Shown: positions 1 through 8,824, numbered from the stretch's first letter. The stretch: 38,483 bases of DNA from JAFDVJ01 sp964487505 (GCA_964487505.1 CAZARD010000032.1:1-38483); one strand, 5' to 3'. The notes: generated by a model from the sequence alone, not told the origin. Numbers and translations: made by a program.

Positions 1-1136
1 TACTCAAGCACGAAAATATTCTTCGCGCTGCAAATCTCTTTCAGCTTCTTCGGCCAGACGGTGACCGAAACCTCGCCGAGATGGGCCTTCTTGAGTAGCG
101 ACATCACCGTGCGTGCCTGTCCGATGCCGCCGCCGATGCTCAGCGGAAGCTCGCCCGTGATCACTCCCTGATGATACGGCATCTTCAAGAAATCGAGCTG
201 ATTCGTCATCTCAAGCTGCTGCCTTAGAGTGTCGGCGTTGACACGAACGCCCATCGAACTCAGCTCGTGACGCCGTTTGGTGACCGGATTCCAGACCAGA
301 ATGTCGCCGTTCAGTCCGTGCATCGGCTTGCCTTCCTTCGAAACGGTCGGCGTCACCCAATCGTCGTAGTCGGCGGCTCGCATCTCGTGCGGATAACCGT
401 CGGCAAGCGTCCAACCGATGCCGTAGATGAATACGGCCGGATACTTCTGAAGGATCGCCGTTTCACGCTGCTTGCGGGGCAGGTCGGGATACATTTCAAG
501 AATATCCTCGGCGTGGATGAACGTGAGTTCATCGGGGAGGTTCGGATATTTCGTCTTGAGCTGCGGGAAGCGCTCCTGGATGAACAGTTCGGCCCCCTTG
601 ATGACCTTCCAGATCCGTTTCACGACATCGGTCAGAAAATCGAGGTTTCGCTGATCGGCCGAAATCGCCCGCTCCCAATCCCACTGATCGACGTATGCGC
701 TGTGATCGTGGTCGAGGAAGTAGTCCTTGCGGATGGCGCGCATATCGGTAACGAGCCCCTCGCCGACGTTCATCCCGAACTGCTTGAGCGCGACCCTCTT
801 CCACTTCGTCGCCGCCTGCACGACCTGCGCATCGACCGGATTGACGCCGTTGTCATTTTTGATATGGAATCCGACCGGCGTGCGCGATCCGTCGCGGTCT
901 AGGTAATCATTGACGCCGCTGTCGACATCGACGATCAGCGGAACTTCGACGCGGATAAGATTGAGTTCTTCACAAAGGCCGTCCTCGATAAACCGCTTGA
1001 CGGCGGTGATCGCGATCTGTGTTTCTTTCGGATTTAATAGCGATGTGTAATCTTGCGGAAGCACCTTCTCGACATCGGTGTAGTTCCCGATGCCCGGGCC
1101 GGCGAGATCCGCTCTTTTATCCAATTCTGCTTGCAT
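1..1136 (-). CDS. asnA: Aspartate--ammonia ligase (asparagine synthetase A)
   Basis: Makes asparagine from aspartate, ammonia and ATP in the cytoplasm. The reverse-strand translation (378 residues) starts MQAELDKRADL and is class II tRNA-synthetase-like throughout. Recognisable AsnA stretches are VEVPLIVDVDSGVNDYL, GFHIKNDN, VDQWDWE, YGIGWTLADGYPHEMRAADYDDW, GLNGDILVWN and, near the end, LSIGGGIGQ. It is somewhat longer than the E. coli enzyme (about 330 residues). The ATG is supported by a strong GGAGGAG at 1146-1152, nine bases upstream. The reading frame reaches ...NIFVLE and then TA at the window edge, so only the last base of the stop is missing. A heptad-repeat block lies upstream at 1306-1636. 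The gene stands alone as far as the window shows. Confidence 0.95.
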   Translation of the reverse strand, partial: MQAELDKRADLAGPGIGNYTDVEKVLPQDYTSLLNPKETQIAITAVKRFIEDGLCEELNLIRVEVPLIVDVDSGVNDYLDRDGSRTPVGFHIKNDNGVNPVDAQVVQAATKWKRVALKQFGMNVGEGLVTDMRAIRKDYFLDHDHSAYVDQWDWERAISADQRNLDFLTDVVKRIWKVIKGAELFIQERFPQLKTKYPNLPDELTFIHAEDILEMYPDLPRKQRETAILQKYPAVFIYGIGWTLADGYPHEMRAADYDDWVTPTVSKEGKPMHGLNGDILVWNPVTKRRHELSSMGVRVNADTLRQQLEMTNQLDFLKMPYHQGVITGELPLSIGGGIGQARTVMSLLKKAHLGEVSVTVWPKKLKEICSAKNIFVLE

Positions 1137-1305
1137 TTCAAATAACTCCTCCGTTCTGGATTAATGCGCCAGGGCAATAGATTTATTGCGAAGGTTCATC
1201 AAATATTTTACTCCCGTTTTCCGGGGAAAAAGTGAGCCGCGTCACCGGATCCGAAGGATTTTTTCGGAATGATCCGAGAATCGACGATGGGCGCCGGCTC
1301 CGTGC

Positions 1306-1636
1306 ATTCAATCCCAAATCCGAATTCCCAAATGCCAAAAGGGGCTCGCGCTGCGAGCCGGCCCCCTTACTTCGTGCGGGGTTCTGCATTCAATCCCAAA
1401 TCCCAAATCCGAAGTCCCAAATGCCAAAAGGGGCTCGCGCTGCGAGCCGGCCCCCTTACTTCGTGCGGGNNNNNNNNNNNNNNNNNNNNNNNNNNNNNNN
1501 NNNNNNNNNNNNNNNNNNNNNNNNNNNNNNNNNNNNNNNNNNNNNNNNNNNNNNNNNNNNNNNNNNNNNCGCTGCGAGCCGGCCCCCTTACTTCGTGCGG
1601 GGTTCTGCATTCAATCCCAAATCCGAATTCCCAAAT
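1306..1636. repeat. Tandem composite repeat: 7-bp array + hairpin + conserved 30-bp box
   Basis: Three copies of one composite unit, interrupted by an N gap. A unit is a run of 7-bp words (CCCAAAT, CCGAATT, GCCAAAA), then a hairpin (GGCTCGC/GCGAGCC, 3-nt loop, at 1343-1359 in copy 1), then a 30-bp box at 1360-1389. The hairpin starts recur 89 bp apart (1341, 1430). The first copy has five heptads (1306-1340), the second six (1388-1429), and the third four (1609-1636) before unrelated sequence. Read on the minus strand the words are ATTTGGG/TTTTGGC, which is sense for asnA. No coding potential is seen in 1137-1730 apart from this block. Confidence 0.9.
1470..1569. other. Scaffold gap of exactly 100 N
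   Basis: A run of exactly 100 N lies inside the tandem repeat, almost certainly a fixed-length scaffolding filler. The true number of repeat units here is unknown. ORFs that read through the gap are meaningless. Confidence 0.97.
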
Positions 1637-1730
1637 GATTTGACTTTTCCCACGCCTCTCGCGAGAATTTAGGCTATTACAAGGAGGTTGGCTTGCCGGC
1701 GTTCGCCACTCGAATGCCGGGAAAAACAGA

Positions 1731-2177
1731 ATGGACCGCACGCCTGACGGCTCACCCGGAGCACTGAACACTTCACTTCCGTACGTCGCGTGGGCGATGG
1801 CTCTGATCGGTACGGTCGGAAGCCTTTTTCTTTCAGAAGTGATGGAATTCCCGCCGTGCACGCTGTGCTGGTATCAGCGAGTCGCGATGTATCCGCTCGT
1901 GATCGTCATCGGCGCCGGAATCGTGATGCGCGACCCGCGGATGCGAACCTATTCGCTGCTGCTTGTGCTCTGTGGTCTGCTGATCGCGGTCTACCACAAT
2001 CTGCTCTACTACGGGTTCATTCCCGAGACGCTGACACCGTGTTCGGAAGGCGTTTCCTGCAGCGCGCGGCAGTTGGAATTGTTCGGCTTCGTCACGATCC
2101 CGCTGATGTCGCTCGCCGCGTTCATCGCGCTCGGTCTCGTTCTGTACTTCTACAAGCCGGGAAACAATGAAAAATGA
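1731..2177 (+). CDS. bdbC: DsbB/BdbC-type disulphide bond formation membrane protein
   Basis: A 148-residue inner-membrane protein that should re-oxidise a periplasmic DsbA-like partner and pass electrons to quinone. It has four hydrophobic segments (about residues 17-36, 50-66, 73-92 and 117-140). The first cysteine pair sits in CTLCWYQR (C43, C46), the hallmark of the family. The second pair is C104 and C110 in the loop before the last helix. The next gene starts 11 bases before its end, so the two are probably translated together. The ATG lacks a close Shine-Dalgarno; a strong AAGGAGG lies 44 bases upstream at 1681-1687, but no in-frame start is placed to use it. Confidence 0.92.
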   Translation: MDRTPDGSPGALNTSLPYVAWAMALIGTVGSLFLSEVMEFPPCTLCWYQRVAMYPLVIVIGAGIVMRDPRMRTYSLLLVLCGLLIAVYHNLLYYGFIPETLTPCSEGVSCSARQLELFGFVTIPLMSLAAFIALGLVLYFYKPGNNEK

Positions 2178-2853
2178 AGTCAAGTTGCTGATCGTTATCG
2201 GCGTGGTGATCGTCGGCGCGGGCCTGATCGCGATGAACTATTACCGCGGCTCGGTCCAGAACGTCCGTGTCACCGGAAACTCGAACACCGGGTCCCAGAC
2301 ACTCAACCCCGAGGTCCTGGTCAGGCCCGACAGTCCGACGCTCGGACCGGTGAACGCGCCTGTCGCGATCGTCGAGTTCCTCGATCCGGAATGCGAATCC
2401 TGCGCCGCCTTCGGACCGAACGTCAAACGGCTCGTCAAAGAATTCGACGGCCAGACGAAGCTCGTTCTGCGGTATATGCCGCTTCATCCGAATTCGCGTC
2501 TCGCCTCGACCTTCCTCGAATATGCCGGGGAAAAAGGCAAGTACTGGGAAACGGTCGATCTTTTGTTCCAGAAGCAGCCCGAATGGGGCGAGCGGCACGG
2601 GGCGCCGGTCTCCGCGCAGCCGAACACGCGGGCGCTTTTTGAGGGCTATGCCGGGCAGCTCGGGCTCGACTGGAAGGAAATCGACGCCGCCTTCAAGTCC
2701 GGCAAGTACACCACGAAGTTCGACCGCGATTTGGCCGACGGACGCTCGATCGGCGTCCGGCAGACACCGACGATCTTCGTCAACGGCAAGCGCTTGATGC
2801 GTCTTTCGGAGTCGGACCTGCGGGCGCTGATCCAATCCGAACTGGGCCGCTGA
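2167..2853 (+). CDS. bdbD: DsbA/BdbD-like thiol-disulphide oxidoreductase, membrane anchored
   Basis: A 228-residue thioredoxin-fold protein held in the membrane by an N-terminal anchor (residues 6-24), with its catalytic domain outside. The active site is C76-E-S-C79 in FLDPECESC, followed by the inserted helical domain. The cis-proline loop is T200-P201 in VRQTPTIFVNGKRL. It most likely introduces disulphides into exported proteins and is re-oxidised by the BdbC protein encoded immediately upstream, whose stop it overlaps by 11 bases. Family membership is clear. The direction (oxidase rather than isomerase) is inferred from the BdbC partner. Confidence 0.92.
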   Translation: MKNEVKLLIVIGVVIVGAGLIAMNYYRGSVQNVRVTGNSNTGSQTLNPEVLVRPDSPTLGPVNAPVAIVEFLDPECESCAAFGPNVKRLVKEFDGQTKLVLRYMPLHPNSRLASTFLEYAGEKGKYWETVDLLFQKQPEWGERHGAPVSAQPNTRALFEGYAGQLGLDWKEIDAAFKSGKYTTKFDRDLADGRSIGVRQTPTIFVNGKRLMRLSESDLRALIQSELGR

Positions 2854-2870
2854 TGTGCTAGAATCCCGAA

Positions 2871-3224
2871 ATGGCTAACCAAACGGCGGTCACGACCGAG
2901 TCGGGACTGACATATATCATCACCAAGAGCGGCGACGGCGCCGAGGTCAAAGCCGGCAACGAGGTCTCGGTCAACTACACCGGACTGCTGACGAACGGCG
3001 TCCTGTTCGACAGTTCGCTCGTCCGCAACGAGCCGTTCGCGTTCCCGGTCGGGCTCGGAATGGTCATCAAGGGTTGGGACGAGGGCCTTCAGCTGCTGCG
3101 CGTCGGCGATCACGCGACGTTCATAATCCCGCCCGAGCTCGGCTACGGACCGGCAGGAGCCGGCGGCGTGATCCCGCCGAACGCGACGCTTATCTTCATC
3201 ATCGAGGTCCTCGCGGTCGACTGA
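2871..3224 (+). CDS. FKBP-type peptidyl-prolyl cis-trans isomerase
   Basis: A compact single-domain FKBP of 117 residues that catalyses cis-trans isomerisation of prolyl bonds during folding. Family stretches are VSVNYTGLLTNGVLFDSS, then FPVGLGMVIKGWDEGLQLLRVGD, then IPPELGYGPAGAGGVIPPNATLIF. There is no signal peptide, so it is probably cytoplasmic. It begins 17 bases after bdbD, so it may be co-transcribed with the disulphide pair, giving a small folding cluster. It ends two bases before the stop of the convergent protease gene. Confidence 0.95.
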   Translation: MANQTAVTTESGLTYIITKSGDGAEVKAGNEVSVNYTGLLTNGVLFDSSLVRNEPFAFPVGLGMVIKGWDEGLQLLRVGDHATFIIPPELGYGPAGAGGVIPPNATLIFIIEVLAVD

Positions 3225-3226
3225 CG

Positions 3227-6166
3227 TCACGACGGCTTTTTCGCCGCCGTGATCTTGTCGACCTCGAAGACATAAGCGTTCTGCGACTCGCTGAGGACCA
3301 TCATCCGGTTGCCCTCAAGGTTGAACTGGATGAAAGCCGATTCGTCGTCGATCATTACTTTCCCTCGGAACTCGCCCGACTTCAGGTCGAAGATCGAGAT
3401 CTCGCCCGGAAAAGTTTCGACCGCGACCTGCTCGCGCGACGGATTCATCGCCGCGTTCCGGCCGAAGAACCGGTGGACCAACTGGCCCGTCTTGAGCGAG
3501 TATGCGAGGACTCGGCCTTCCGAGTCGTAAAGCATCAGCCAGTCCGCTTCTGAAAGGCCCGCCCCGACGTTGAACGAACGCTTGCCGGTTTCGACCAGAA
3601 GGGCACCGATTTCCTTTTGATTGTACGCGTCGAAAACCTCGATCATCCAGTCGCCTGTCTTGTCGCCAAGCGCGGCGGCTTTCGCCGCAAGTTCGGGCCG
3701 TGACTTAAGCGCTGCCTTTGAGTCTTCAGCCGCGAGATACCAGTAAATTATTAACCGTCCTGAATACCGATCGACGGAATATGCCGGCGCATATCCCTGA
3801 AAGTCGCGTGACCAGACGACCTTGTCGGTCACAAAGTCCTTCAACTCCCACCGGACCTCGCGACCAAGCCTCGCCCTCGCGGTGCGTTCCCGTTCGCGTT
3901 CAAGATCGCGAGAGTTCATCTCGTCGGTCTTCTTGCTTTCTTTCTCGGGCGGTTTGAGGCTCGTCCGTGTCAGCACGAAACGTCCGTACTGCCGCGCGCC
4001 ATATTGATCGAGCTCGCGGATCGGCTGAACGACATTGTTCGCGGGATTCATAAGCACAAGACTGTGCGGCGTCGCATCGAGTTTTTCGAACTCGCTGACG
4101 GCTGCCCCGGTGTTATCAATGATGCCGTTCCGAAAACCGCGGACGTGAAGTTTTCGCTCTCCGGTTTTAAGGTTCCAGAGACCGCCTCGCGTTCTCGCCG
4201 AGACAAGCAACCAGTCGAAATTGTCGGAAACTCCGGCAGCCTGAAGCCCCCCGAGCGGCCCCACGGGAATTTCGATCGTCCCGACGTCCTTGGCATCGAA
4301 TTTCTTTTCGGACTCGTTGTACTTGACCTCGCGCATCATGATCTTGCCGGATGCCGACTCGAACGCGACGATGTTGTTCCACATTGCGGCATCCTGCTTA
4401 TCAAACCCGCTCGCGAGCGTCTTGGTTCGCATATCGAAGACTCCCATCTTCGACTGTGCCAGGGGTTTGACAATGACGTAGTTCGGGCTCGACGTCGCCT
4501 CGATCGATTCGGCGAAAAGCGCGAACTTTTCGAGCCGTTTGCCGCCCGGAAACGCGAAGATGCCGTTGTTCTCGATATCGTTAGACGGAATGGCGAGAAT
4601 CCGTGCCGAATCCAGGAAGATGAACGGCCTGGCGGTCAGTTTTTTGAGATCTCCGCCGATATCTACCGGCTTCAGCGCTTTCGTATCCAATGCCAGCGCG
4701 GTGTTCTCGGAGCCTTGCACGACCATCACGTCGATCCGAACCTGGTAGCGGAATCGATTCGAACGGCTATAAATCACATACTGCGAGTCGGGTGAGAATT
4801 CAATTCGGAAGAAACTCGAGTCGTCGGCACTTTCGTTCCTCCCGGAAGCAAGCCAGAAGAAATACTCAAAACCTGTCAACTGATAGAATTCCTTCTTCTC
4901 CCAGATTTTCTTTCCCGTCCGCGTTTCGATCAGGTTGATGTTCAGGCGCGTATCGACGCAGGCGACGTAATTCCCGTCCGGCGAGAGTTTGTGTTCCCAG
5001 CAATCGCTTCGGACGACGAGTTCGCGGATCGCGACCGGACTTCTCGATTCCACGTTCCAGCGCTCGTACCTGAGATCGTCCGTGACGAAGACCACTTCCT
5101 TGTTGTCGGGCGTAAAGTTCGCATTACCGGCGTCCTCGACCCGGATCTGGAAGAGAACTTCCAACGGTTCGCGGCGCATCACGACGATCGAGAAATCGTC
5201 CTGCGCAAGCAGGTATTGCCCGTTCGAACTGAACGCAAGGTTCTTGACATCGCTCCGCAACTTGGGCGTGAGCTCGCGCTTGAAGACGAGGCCCGGCAAC
5301 TCTTCCTTCAGTCCGGTGTAGCGGTACGAGACGACATCCGCCTGCCATTTCAGCCACTCGTTCGAATTCCCGGCAGTGCGGGTCTCGCGGCATCCGGAAG
5401 GCATCTGCGACGATGCCTTGATCATCTCGCGGAGCCGCTTTTCTTCCGGTCGTGTGTTTCCGAAGAGGTCGCTGAACCAGCTTCCCGTTTTGCCTTCGGC
5501 CTCGACCAGCCGGTCGAAGAAAGAGGTGAACGCCGCCGGATCGTATCCCGCCGCGGTCATCGCAAACAGCCCGAGCTTGTCGGCCTCGAGCTGCTGATCG
5601 TTCTCGTGGCTCCGCTTTCGGGAGATCTTCTTTGTCCGGTAGTTCTCGATCAGCCGGTTGAACTGCTCCTCGACGTCCTTTGGGCCGCCAAGCGCCGTGA
5701 CGTTGAGGACCTTCCGGAGGTCTTCAGAGATATCGTTGGCGGCGTGATGCACGACCGCGTGGCCGAGTTCGTGCGCGATCACGCCGGCGAGCTCGTCCTC
5801 GCTGACCGCGAATCCGACCAGCTTGCGGGAAACCATCACGTGGCCGCCCGGAATATTGAAGGCGTTGGCCTCCGGGATGTCGATGATGTGAAACGTGAAC
5901 TTCAAACCGGTCTGCGGCAGGTTCTTGACCAACCGCTGGCCGATCGCTTCAAGAAACGTCTGGAGTTTCTCGTCCCTGACGATCCGGATGTCGCCGGCCA
6001 TGCTCTGCAGCGTCAGGTTTCCGAGAACCATCTCCTGCTCGGCGGTGAACAGATTGCTCGAATTGTTGTTGGCGACGATCGTCGGTGGCCGACATTCCTG
6101 AGCGGTGGCCGGAACCGAGAGGATCGTGAAAAGGAACGCAATGAGAAATGCGTAGGATCTGAACAT
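3227..6166 (-). CDS. Secreted M48-family metalloprotease with C-terminal WD40-like propeller
   Basis: A 979-residue exported zinc protease. I start it at the ATG at 6166 (MFRSYAFLIAFLFTILSVPATA, a clear signal peptide) because AGGAGT lies just upstream at 6172-6177; the frame stays open 28 codons further. The zinc site is HELGH (residues 132-136) followed by AVVHH; the third ligand is probably E194 in QLEADKLG. These are the M48 (BepA/YfgC, HtpX-like) hallmarks. The remaining 700 or so residues look like a beta-propeller of irregular repeats (for example FSSNGQYLLAQDD, LSPDGNYVACVD, FSPDSQYVIYS) with a charged stretch near EKESKKTDEMNSRDLERER. A role in envelope protein quality control is inferred from the family. 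It is convergent with the FKBP gene with only two bases between stops and no visible terminator. Confidence 0.88.
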   Translation of the reverse strand: MFRSYAFLIAFLFTILSVPATAQECRPPTIVANNNSSNLFTAEQEMVLGNLTLQSMAGDIRIVRDEKLQTFLEAIGQRLVKNLPQTGLKFTFHIIDIPEANAFNIPGGHVMVSRKLVGFAVSEDELAGVIAHELGHAVVHHAANDISEDLRKVLNVTALGGPKDVEEQFNRLIENYRTKKISRKRSHENDQQLEADKLGLFAMTAAGYDPAAFTSFFDRLVEAEGKTGSWFSDLFGNTRPEEKRLREMIKASSQMPSGCRETRTAGNSNEWLKWQADVVSYRYTGLKEELPGLVFKRELTPKLRSDVKNLAFSSNGQYLLAQDDFSIVVMRREPLEVLFQIRVEDAGNANFTPDNKEVVFVTDDLRYERWNVESRSPVAIRELVVRSDCWEHKLSPDGNYVACVDTRLNINLIETRTGKKIWEKKEFYQLTGFEYFFWLASGRNESADDSSFFRIEFSPDSQYVIYSRSNRFRYQVRIDVMVVQGSENTALALDTKALKPVDIGGDLKKLTARPFIFLDSARILAIPSNDIENNGIFAFPGGKRLEKFALFAESIEATSSPNYVIVKPLAQSKMGVFDMRTKTLASGFDKQDAAMWNNIVAFESASGKIMMREVKYNESEKKFDAKDVGTIEIPVGPLGGLQAAGVSDNFDWLLVSARTRGGLWNLKTGERKLHVRGFRNGIIDNTGAAVSEFEKLDATPHSLVLMNPANNVVQPIRELDQYGARQYGRFVLTRTSLKPPEKESKKTDEMNSRDLERERERTARARLGREVRWELKDFVTDKVVWSRDFQGYAPAYSVDRYSGRLIIYWYLAAEDSKAALKSRPELAAKAAALGDKTGDWMIEVFDAYNQKEIGALLVETGKRSFNVGAGLSEADWLMLYDSEGRVLAYSLKTGQLVHRFFGRNAAMNPSREQVAVETFPGEISIFDLKSGEFRGKVMIDDESAFIQFNLEGNRMMVLSESQNAYVFEVDKITAAKKPS

Positions 6167-6362
6167 AGATCGACTCCTGATTGTCAAAGGAATAATGTCT
6201 TGTGAAAAAATGCGGTCTTCATTCGCAATCTTAGCCAAATTCCGGGTCAATTGGAAGAAAGAAACCTGCCAAACTACGGGGATCGTCTTGGTGCGAAGTC
6301 AGGGCGGTCGCGACTCGCTCGCGCCGGACGCAACATTTTGGATCCGCGCGTTGCTTAAAAGA

Positions 6363-6452
6363 GTGACGTGCGGCGTAGCCGCCGGTGCGTTGATGGGCGC
6401 CGCGCGGAAAAGCAAGCTTTTCCGCACATCCGGGCGGCAAGCCGCACGGCAC
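6363..6452. repeat. Compound palindrome (REP-like element)
   Basis: Two outer arms, 6363-6385 and 6431-6452, are near-perfect reverse complements, and each is itself self-complementary (GTGCGGC...GCCGC). Between them lies a perfect hairpin: GCGGAAAAGC (6404-6413), AA, then GCTTTTCCGC (6416-6425). The whole could form a cruciform or a three-stem RNA. It sits between the divergent protease and queG genes. Confidence 0.75.
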
Positions 6453-6491
6453 TTGGGGAGTCGGAGCCTGGATTCCGGACCGGAGTCAAGT

Positions 6492-6547
6492 TTGAATCTT
6501 GAGTATCTTGAATCTTGAATCTCTTGACTCTCTTGAATCTAGAATCC
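6492..6547 (+). repeat. Degenerate short-unit array (TGAATCT type)
   Basis: The stretch repeats TGAATCT, TGAGTAT and CTTGAATCT words with 7- and 9-bp spacing, ending in AGAATCC. It belongs to the same family as the arrays before the M28 gene and xth. It lies in the 730-bp spacer between the M48 protease and queG; the rest of that spacer, apart from the palindrome at 6363-6452, shows nothing I can name. Confidence 0.7.
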
Positions 6548-6895
6548 GTAGCATCTCAGATCTGAAGTTTCAGAGCCGGAATGGTTTGAGATCTGAAATC
6601 AGCGATTTGAAATTAGTGCGCGCGGTCGGGAGCACTGACGGTCGCAATTCGAAAGGCACCTCCCTGCTGTTCGCGATCTCCTGAGGTTTTTTTCGTACCG
6701 ATACGCCACGAAATCAATTCCCCGAGTCTCCCGAATCATCAAAGCAACGGCGAACATTGTTCGATATCATCGGGTTCCTGCTCGTTTAGGTCGCAATTGA
6801 TTTCCGATCCCGTATCCGAGGGTTTTCGTTATCGGCGCAATCGTGTAGTTTATTCGTGCGCGGCGTTTGGCATCGAAGATCGTCGCGTCCTGCAA

Positions 6896-7569
6896 ATGGC
6901 AATGCGAAGAACGCTGTCGGAACGGATCGGGGACATGGCTCTCGAAATCGGCTTTCACAAGGTCGGCATCGTCCGCGTGCGGGCGCTTACGGAAGAACGC
7001 GCGCGGCTCGAAGAGTGGCTCGCGCGCGGATTTCACGGCGAGATGCGATGGCTTGAACGCGAGCCCGAGAAACGCGCCGATCCGACCGTTCTTTTTCCGC
7101 CGGCACGGTCCGTCATCGTCGTCGCGCTCAACTATTTCACGCCGCATTCGCATACTGGCGAGCCTGGAACAGGCAAGATCTCGCGCTACGCATGGGGCGA
7201 CGATTACCACGACGTGATGCGGGAGAAACTCCGCGAACTTGAGTCGTTTGTTGCAACGCTCGCCGACAACGTCGAATCGAAGATCTGCGTCGATACCGCG
7301 CCGATCATGGACAAGGCGTGGGCGGTCCGGGCCGGAATCGGATGGCTCGGCAAACATTCGAACGTCATTACGCGCGAGTACGGCTCGTGGGTATTCATCG
7401 GCGAACTGCTCGTGAGCCTCGAACTGGACGAAACGGCGATACCCGAAGACGATCACTGCGGCACCTGCGCGGCCTGCATCGATGCCTGTCCGACCGTCGC
7501 GATCGGTCCGGAATACGTGGTTGATTCAACAAAATGTTTGTCATACACTACAATCGAACTTCGGTCGGA
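6896..7569 (+). CDS. queG: Epoxyqueuosine reductase, 3' end lost in gap
   Basis: Reduces epoxyqueuosine to queuosine in the wobble position of tRNA, using cobalamin and two [4Fe-4S] clusters. The visible 224 residues include ALEIGFHKVGIVR, LNYFTPH, KISRYAWGDDYHDVM, DTAPIMDKAWAVRAGIGWLG and the first cluster motif C188-x2-C191-x2-C194-x3-C198, then KCLSYTTIELR. The second cluster and C-terminus should lie beyond the N gap. The frame is open upstream to 6797, but residues before 6896 do not look like the family. ATG at 6896, or at 6902 two codons on, is the likely start; neither has a good Shine-Dalgarno. An apparent fusion to the gene beyond the gap is an artefact of reading through N. Confidence 0.9.
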
Positions 7570-7669
7570 NNNNNNNNNNNNNNNNNNNNNNNNNNNNNNN
7601 NNNNNNNNNNNNNNNNNNNNNNNNNNNNNNNNNNNNNNNNNNNNNNNNNNNNNNNNNNNNNNNNNNNNN
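7570..7669. other. Scaffold gap of exactly 100 N
   Basis: A run of exactly 100 N joins the truncated queG gene to the C-terminal part of an unrelated SH3 protein. Gap size is unknown. The frame happens to stay open across it by chance. Confidence 0.97.
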
Positions 7670-8803
7670 AAGAACCGGAATTCGAAGAACGCGCCGAAAT
7701 CGACGAAGAGCGACAAGACGATGCGGACCAAGAGCGATTCGAAGACAGCGAAGTCCAAGACCAGCACGAATTCGAAGACCGCGAAGACGCCGGCGAAGCC
7801 GACGGCGAAGACGTCCGCAAAGACCGACAAGAAGAACACCACGACGACGCGCAAAGAGCCGACGGTGCGGAAGGAGACTACGGCCAAGCGCGACAAACCG
7901 GCGGAGGTCGGACCGGACGTGCCGCAGATAATCGTCACCTCATTCTCGGTTCCGGTGCGGAGCGACGCCCGCGCCAGCGCGCAAACCGTTTCGCGAGTCA
8001 AACTCGGCACCGTCCTCAAGGTTTCGCAGAAGAACCCGGCGTGGTTCAAGGTCCAATACGCGTCAGGCGGAAAGACCGTGACCGGCTGGGTTTCGGCGAA
8101 TTCCGTGAACGATCTGAACGCCGCGGGCCGCCAGCAACTCTACCGCCAGATCGTTGAACGCAACTATCGGCCCGAGATGGATTTCAACACCGCGGCCGAG
8201 CTCTACGAGTTTCTCAGCTCCGTCTCGGGCGAACTCGATTCGTCCGACGCCTCGGGCGATTTGGAACTCACGAAGCTTAGGACGTTGCGGCAGGCGCTGA
8301 AGGACATCACGATCGAGCGGCAGTCGCAGGCCCCGTACAAAGAGTTCCTGAAATCGCACGAGCGCGAGATCGTTTACAGCGAGCCTGCGGGCGCCTACTA
8401 TGTCACGTCGAACCAGTTTTGGGAGCTGCATACGAAATACCGAAAGAGCACGGTCTCTGACACGATCGCCTGGGAAGGCGCGCTCAACCCGCTGCCGGGC
8501 GAATGCGAAGGCTACATCAACTGCTACCTCTTCGACCTGCGGATGCGCTTCGGCGAATACCTGAACCACCATCCGAGCGGAGCCCACGCGGCCGAGGCGT
8601 TGACGAACATCGCCAACTATCTCGACCCGATCGTCGCGGATTCATCCCGGAAAGAAGTTTACAGCGGCCCGACCGATGTCACCGACCGAGCGGAATTCAA
8701 CAATCTGATCGCCGAACTCCGAACGATCGTCGCGCGTCTAGGCTTCGTCGAAAAGGAACGCACCCTCGAGCAATTGCGGCAGATCGCCGAAGCCTACCGC
8801 TGA
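7670..8803 (+). CDS. SH3-domain protein with Lys/Thr-rich linker, 5' end lost in gap
   Basis: The first visible part (about 75 residues) is a low-complexity linker rich in Lys, Ser, Thr and Ala (KTAKSKTSTNSKTAKTPAKP and similar). It is followed by a bacterial SH3-like domain: PVRSDARASAQTVSRVKLGT, then WFKVQYASGGKTVTGWVSANSV. The last 230 residues are a largely helical region that I do not recognise; it contains a Cys pair in GECEGYINCYLFDLRMRFGEYL. Bacterial SH3 domains commonly bind peptidoglycan, so an exported envelope protein is plausible, but its N-terminus and any signal peptide are missing. The repetitive linker may be why the assembly broke here. Product function is unknown. Confidence 0.75.
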   Translation, partial: KNRNSKNAPKSTKSDKTMRTKSDSKTAKSKTSTNSKTAKTPAKPTAKTSAKTDKKNTTTTRKEPTVRKETTAKRDKPAEVGPDVPQIIVTSFSVPVRSDARASAQTVSRVKLGTVLKVSQKNPAWFKVQYASGGKTVTGWVSANSVNDLNAAGRQQLYRQIVERNYRPEMDFNTAAELYEFLSSVSGELDSSDASGDLELTKLRTLRQALKDITIERQSQAPYKEFLKSHEREIVYSEPAGAYYVTSNQFWELHTKYRKSTVSDTIAWEGALNPLPGECEGYINCYLFDLRMRFGEYLNHHPSGAHAAEALTNIANYLDPIVADSSRKEVYSGPTDVTDRAEFNNLIAELRTIVARLGFVEKERTLEQLRQIAEAYR

Positions 8804-8824
8804 TCAGGGTGTCTGCAGACATCG

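Noticed and set aside
1306..1636. CRISPR array
   Set aside because: The units are contiguous and nearly identical along their whole length; there are no unique spacers and no cas genes.
1688..1747. Short TTG-started upstream ORF before bdbC, using the AAGGAGG at 1681
   Set aside because: Twenty codons or fewer with no supporting feature; the start is too close to the AAGGAGG to be used.
4991..6205. 404-codon open frame opposite the M48 protease
   Set aside because: Antisense to the HELGH region; composition is that of a shadow and no domain is visible.
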